A stretch of DNA of 34,636 bases, taken from positions 1-34,636 of the forward strand of contig NWBJ01000024.1 in NCBI GenBank assembly GCA_002633115.1, written 5' to 3'. This DNA is from Muribaculaceae bacterium Zag1 (lineage in GTDB: Bacteria > Bacteroidota > Bacteroidia > Bacteroidales > Muribaculaceae). Under the pieces are notes generated by a model. That model was not told the origin of the DNA. It saw only the letters and a list, made by a program, of their open reading frames with translations, and ran no database searches. Positions 32,111 to 34,636 of this stretch are shown piece after piece. A program made the position numbers and the translations under genes. Within the stretch, counting starts at the first letter, position 1. The number at the start of each line of letters is the position of its first letter.

Positions 32111-33282
32111 TGAACAAGATTCTGATGTCGCTGATGCTGATAGGAGCGACGACCCTGCGAGCGCAGGACCCCATTTCCGAGGCCGTAAGCGCCATCGTAG
32201 CCAACAATCCCGAGCTCCAGACGCAGCGGGATGAGATGAATGTGCAAGCCCTTGAGCTTAAGGACGAAAACAGTCTGGCCAACCCCTCGGTCGACTTCAC
32301 CCGCGTGTGGGGTCGGCATGGCATCGGCAACAAGCTGCAACTTGATGTGAGCCAAGAGTTTGACTGGCCCGGTTTGTATTGCGCCCGCAGCCAAGCAACC
32401 AAGTATGAGATCAGCGCAGCCGAGGCCGAAATAGAGGCGCAGATCGCCCAGACGGCCCTTGAGGCTAAGGAGAAGTTGCTCGACTTGGTGTTGCTGCGTC
32501 GCCAAATGGCCCTGCAGCAAGAGCTGATGGGATATGTGAGGCGTATGGCCCAAGCCATGGAATTTTCCTACAGCCACGGGCAAGTCACCATTTTGGACCA
32601 GAAGAAACTGGCCATCGAGACCTATAAGATTGAGGCTGAGATAGCCGGGCAGGAGTCTCAAGAGCGGCAGCTGATTTCAGAATTGCAGCAAATGGCGCCT
32701 GGGGCGCAGCTCAGGTTGGGGGATGTGAGGGATTATCCCGTTGAGCCATTGCTGAGCTTGGAGGATTATCAGGCGCAGGTGCGCGTGCTCAATCCCGAAT
32801 ATCTGGCATTGGTCAGCGCTCAGGAGAGCGCCGAGGCTCAGGCACGAGTGGCGCGGCAACAGAGATTTCCGGGTTTCTCGGTTGGCTATGAGCACCAGGC
32901 CGAGATGGGCGACCGCTTCAATGGCTTGACGGCTGGCATCAAGTTGCCATTCTTTGAGAATAGGCATGCGCGGTCGGCGGCATTGCTGCGCAAGCAGAGC
33001 GCTGAGGCGCAAGCCGAGGCTGTGGCGGCGCAAGCCGAACAGTCGATACACGCCGAGATGGCCGAGGCTCAGGCTTGGCGGCGCCAAGTCGAGGCTTACC
33101 AGCAGGTGTTTGGCGACAATGCGTATCTGCAAGTGCTGCAGCGCGCTTACGATGGCGGCGAGTTGTCGATTATCGACTATCTGGGCGAGATACAGTATTA
33201 TCGCGAGGCTACAGCCTCGTATCTCGAAGCCGAGCATGCTTATGCTCTCGCTTTGGCCAGGCTCAATCAATGGGTTCGGTGA
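32110..33282 (+). CDS. TolC-family outer-membrane efflux channel (CusC type)
   Basis: The 390-residue outer-membrane factor completes the tripartite pump. It has a signal peptide (to about residue 19, TTLRAQ), then the OEP opening DPISEAVSAIVANNPELQTQRDE (read in two parts). Long coiled-coil helices rich in Ala, Glu and Gln follow, with the mid-protein repeat YLALVSAQESAEAQARVARQQRFPGFSVG (in parts) and GIKLPFFENR. It is a little shorter than canonical TolC (about 430-490), as often in CusC-like Bacteroidota proteins. It starts at ATG 32110, overlapping the pump stop. Its last 20 bp overlap the end of the convergent methyltransferase gene. Confidence 0.88.
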   Translation: MNKILMSLMLIGATTLRAQDPISEAVSAIVANNPELQTQRDEMNVQALELKDENSLANPSVDFTRVWGRHGIGNKLQLDVSQEFDWPGLYCARSQATKYEISAAEAEIEAQIAQTALEAKEKLLDLVLLRRQMALQQELMGYVRRMAQAMEFSYSHGQVTILDQKKLAIETYKIEAEIAGQESQERQLISELQQMAPGAQLRLGDVRDYPVEPLLSLEDYQAQVRVLNPEYLALVSAQESAEAQARVARQQRFPGFSVGYEHQAEMGDRFNGLTAGIKLPFFENRHARSAALLRKQSAEAQAEAVAAQAEQSIHAEMAEAQAWRRQVEAYQQVFGDNAYLQVLQRAYDGGELSIIDYLGEIQYYREATASYLEAEHAYALALARLNQWVR

Positions 33283-34453
33283 TGATCATGGCTTTCTGGC
33301 CGTCGGCAAGAGTGACGGCGTAGAGGCGCACTTGGTCGCCGTCCTTGACCTTTAGCTTTTTGCGCAATGCTTCGGCAGGGAGGTCGAAATTGCGGGTGGC
33401 CACTTGCATGGCGGGGTACTCTTTGGCCAGGCGCTTGATGTGGCGCGATTCGTAAGGCAAGACTTTCAGGATTTTATACCTATGGCCCGGCATTTCGACT
33501 TGGGCCATTTCTTTGCCCCAATACAGGTGGGTGTTGGGGTGGAGTTTTTCTAAGCCGTAATGCTGGGCCAGCATGTTGTAGGGCGCGGCTTTCATCACTG
33601 TGGGGTATGGCTCGAAGATATAGCCGCCGGGTTGGGGCAGCGAGAAGTTGGCTTGGGCTGCTTTTTCTTCCTCAGGGGTGAAGCAGAAATCGATAGGATT
33701 GGGCGCGAGGGTTACGGCCGAGATATGGTAATCGCCTTGGTAGCCTCGTTCGCAGATGGCCACGAGCTCTTTGCACTCGGTGGGAGTGCCGAGGGCGATA
33801 ATTTCTTTCAGTCCTTGCAGCGAGCTGGCAATCATGGTGATGTCGAGCATTGGCGAGGCTTTGACGATCAGCTGGTCGGCGATTTTTTGGATTTCGGGCT
33901 GCAGGGCGCAGACATCGGGCTGGCAGTCAGCGAGGGCGAAGAGGCGAGCGCCGTAGGCGTCGCGTCGGGCCGGGTCAATGAATGCGAGGTCGAATCGCTT
34001 GCCATCTTTTATGGCTTGGGCGATGACGTCTTCGCACATTTCGTTTTTGACCTCGATTTGGCCATGGCTGTTGAGGCTGAGGGCAGCGGCTTTGGCGGGG
34101 TCTTTTTCTACTGCGGTCACTTGGTTTTTGGCAGCAAGATGCAGAGCATCGATGCCGAGGCCGGCGGTGAGGTCGATGATGCGCTTGTCAGAGCCAGCGA
34201 GCTGGGCGTGGTAGGCGGCGAGGAGGTCAGAGGTCGCTTGTTCGCCAGCCAGCACCGAGGGGAACAGGAAATGGGGATTCTCCTTGAGGGTCTCGGCCAG
34301 TTTCTTGCCGAATTTGCGCCTACACTCAATCTGGGTTATGGCCAAATCCACGTCAAATCCCATCTCTTTCCCATGATACTTAAGCCTCAGCCCCGTCGGC
34401 TCCCCCTTAAGGTTCATCTCTACGAATTTCCAAAACGATTCATCTATCTCCAT
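33263..34453 (-). CDS. Class I SAM-dependent methyltransferase with THUMP-like domain
   Basis: The 396-residue protein has a helical N-terminal part, then a Rossmann methyltransferase domain with motif I DLTAGLGID (94-102, family DxxxGxG form), TAVEKDPAKAAAL (acidic end of strand 2) and FIDPARRD (about 159-165), where amino-methyltransferases show DPPY. The last 100 or so residues (HRYKILKVLPYESRHIKRL, LRKKLKVKDGDQVRLYAVT) look like the Thump_like RNA-binding-type domain. It is probably an RNA methyltransferase, but the target is unknown. The start ATG is the first in frame; no clear TAnnTTTG box lies upstream (TATTTTG with 1-nt spacing is seen near 34470). The 3' end overlaps the tolC-like gene by 20 bp. 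Confidence 0.75.
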   Translation of the reverse strand: MEIDESFWKFVEMNLKGEPTGLRLKYHGKEMGFDVDLAITQIECRRKFGKKLAETLKENPHFLFPSVLAGEQATSDLLAAYHAQLAGSDKRIIDLTAGLGIDALHLAAKNQVTAVEKDPAKAAALSLNSHGQIEVKNEMCEDVIAQAIKDGKRFDLAFIDPARRDAYGARLFALADCQPDVCALQPEIQKIADQLIVKASPMLDITMIASSLQGLKEIIALGTPTECKELVAICERGYQGDYHISAVTLAPNPIDFCFTPEEEKAAQANFSLPQPGGYIFEPYPTVMKAAPYNMLAQHYGLEKLHPNTHLYWGKEMAQVEMPGHRYKILKVLPYESRHIKRLAKEYPAMQVATRNFDLPAEALRKKLKVKDGDQVRLYAVTLADGQKAMIITEPID

Positions 34454-34556
34454 AATAATATTTTTGAAAACAAAATATGGTTTTTAATTTTAGGTTTAAC
34501 CACGAAGACTAAGTAAAGGGTCAAATTAAAATTAAATTTTAGTTTGGAAAGGAACC

Positions 34557-34586
34557 ACAGATTTACACAGATTCACACAGATTCAA
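34557..34586 (+). repeat. 10-bp tandem repeat at the window edge
   Basis: Three units read ACAGATTTAC, ACAGATTCAC, ACAGATTCAA, preceded by AACC. Elements of this kind are common in Bacteroidota and other environmental genomes as intergenic repeats. A related AACCACGAAGAC lies about 55 bp upstream (34498). The rest of 34454-34556 shows nothing recognisable. Confidence 0.7.
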
Positions 34587-34625
34587 CTATGGGAATCGCC
34601 TATTCCATAGAGGCGCAGTCGCGCC
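34587..34625. other. Overlapping alternative hairpins
   Basis: CTATGGGAAT can pair with ATTCCATAG (34602-34610, one bulge). CGCCT (34597-34601) can instead pair with AGGCG (34611-34615), and GGCGC (34612-34616) can pair with GCGCC (34621-34625). At least two of these exclude each other. The window ends 11 bases later, so the context is missing. Confidence 0.4.
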
Positions 34626-34636
34626 GACAGATTTCC

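Overview
The window looks like chromosomal DNA from the phylum Bacteroidota, order Bacteroidales. The main reasons are repeated TAnnTTTG -7 promoter boxes (two of them with a TTTG -33 box exactly 19 bp upstream), the lack of Shine-Dalgarno-led starts, a PorQ-type outer-membrane protein next to cmk and ispH, a pyrophosphate-dependent phosphofructokinase, and Bacteroidota-style Wza/Wzc lipoprotein and kinase pairs. The fairly GC-rich codon usage would fit a Muribaculaceae-like genome, but that is inference. I see no rRNA, tRNA, CRISPR array, transposase or phage gene.

Layout. (1) 91-4751 is a forward housekeeping run: panC-panD (pantothenate), ffh (signal recognition particle), folD (one-carbon metabolism) and a CapA-type metallophosphatase whose ATG overlaps the folD stop. 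(2) 4773-5501 is an A+T-rich scar. It holds a broken AAA-ATPase/PD-(D/E)XK nuclease gene and an 18-bp imperfect hairpin. (3) 5502-15485 is an exopolysaccharide region of two tandem cassettes. The first has a Wza-like lipoprotein, a Wzc-like chain-length protein with a degenerate kinase domain, an EpsG/Wzy-like membrane protein, a GT4 glycosyltransferase, a frameshifted GNAT acetyltransferase and an outer-membrane barrel. The second has its own promoter and long leader, a second Wza and a full-length tyrosine kinase Wzc with a GYKY-repeat tail. (4) 15640-21285 holds pfp, menD, hisS and a PorT-like barrel. (5) 21329-23051 is a PIF1-like helicase on the minus strand, divergent from porQ, with both genes starting almost at their promoters. 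(6) 23061-26193 is porQ-cmk-ispH plus a small lipoprotein. (7) 26171-33282 is an AlkD-like HEAT protein on the minus strand, then a forward run of a BASS-type transporter and a complete His-rich CusB/CusA/TolC-type efflux system. (8) 33263-34453 is a THUMP-like-domain methyltransferase on the minus strand, followed by intergenic repeats at the window edge.

The most unusual structure is a family of period-7 tandem repeats in the gaps ffh/folD, pfp/menD, porQ/cmk and ispH/lipoprotein. The units differ (GTAATAA, GTCAAAA, GTGAATA, CTAAAAA) but share one pattern, roughly GTNAANA. Each array begins at or a few bases after the stop codon of the upstream gene, with the repeat-rich purine strand on the sense strand in every case. 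In one gap the repeat itself supplies the ispH stop codon and the GTG start of the next gene; in another it forms an inverted pair. Other points of interest are the Wzc pseudokinase beside a complete Wzc, terminator T-tracts that double as -33 boxes, a strong hairpin abutting menD, and very short leaders on several genes.
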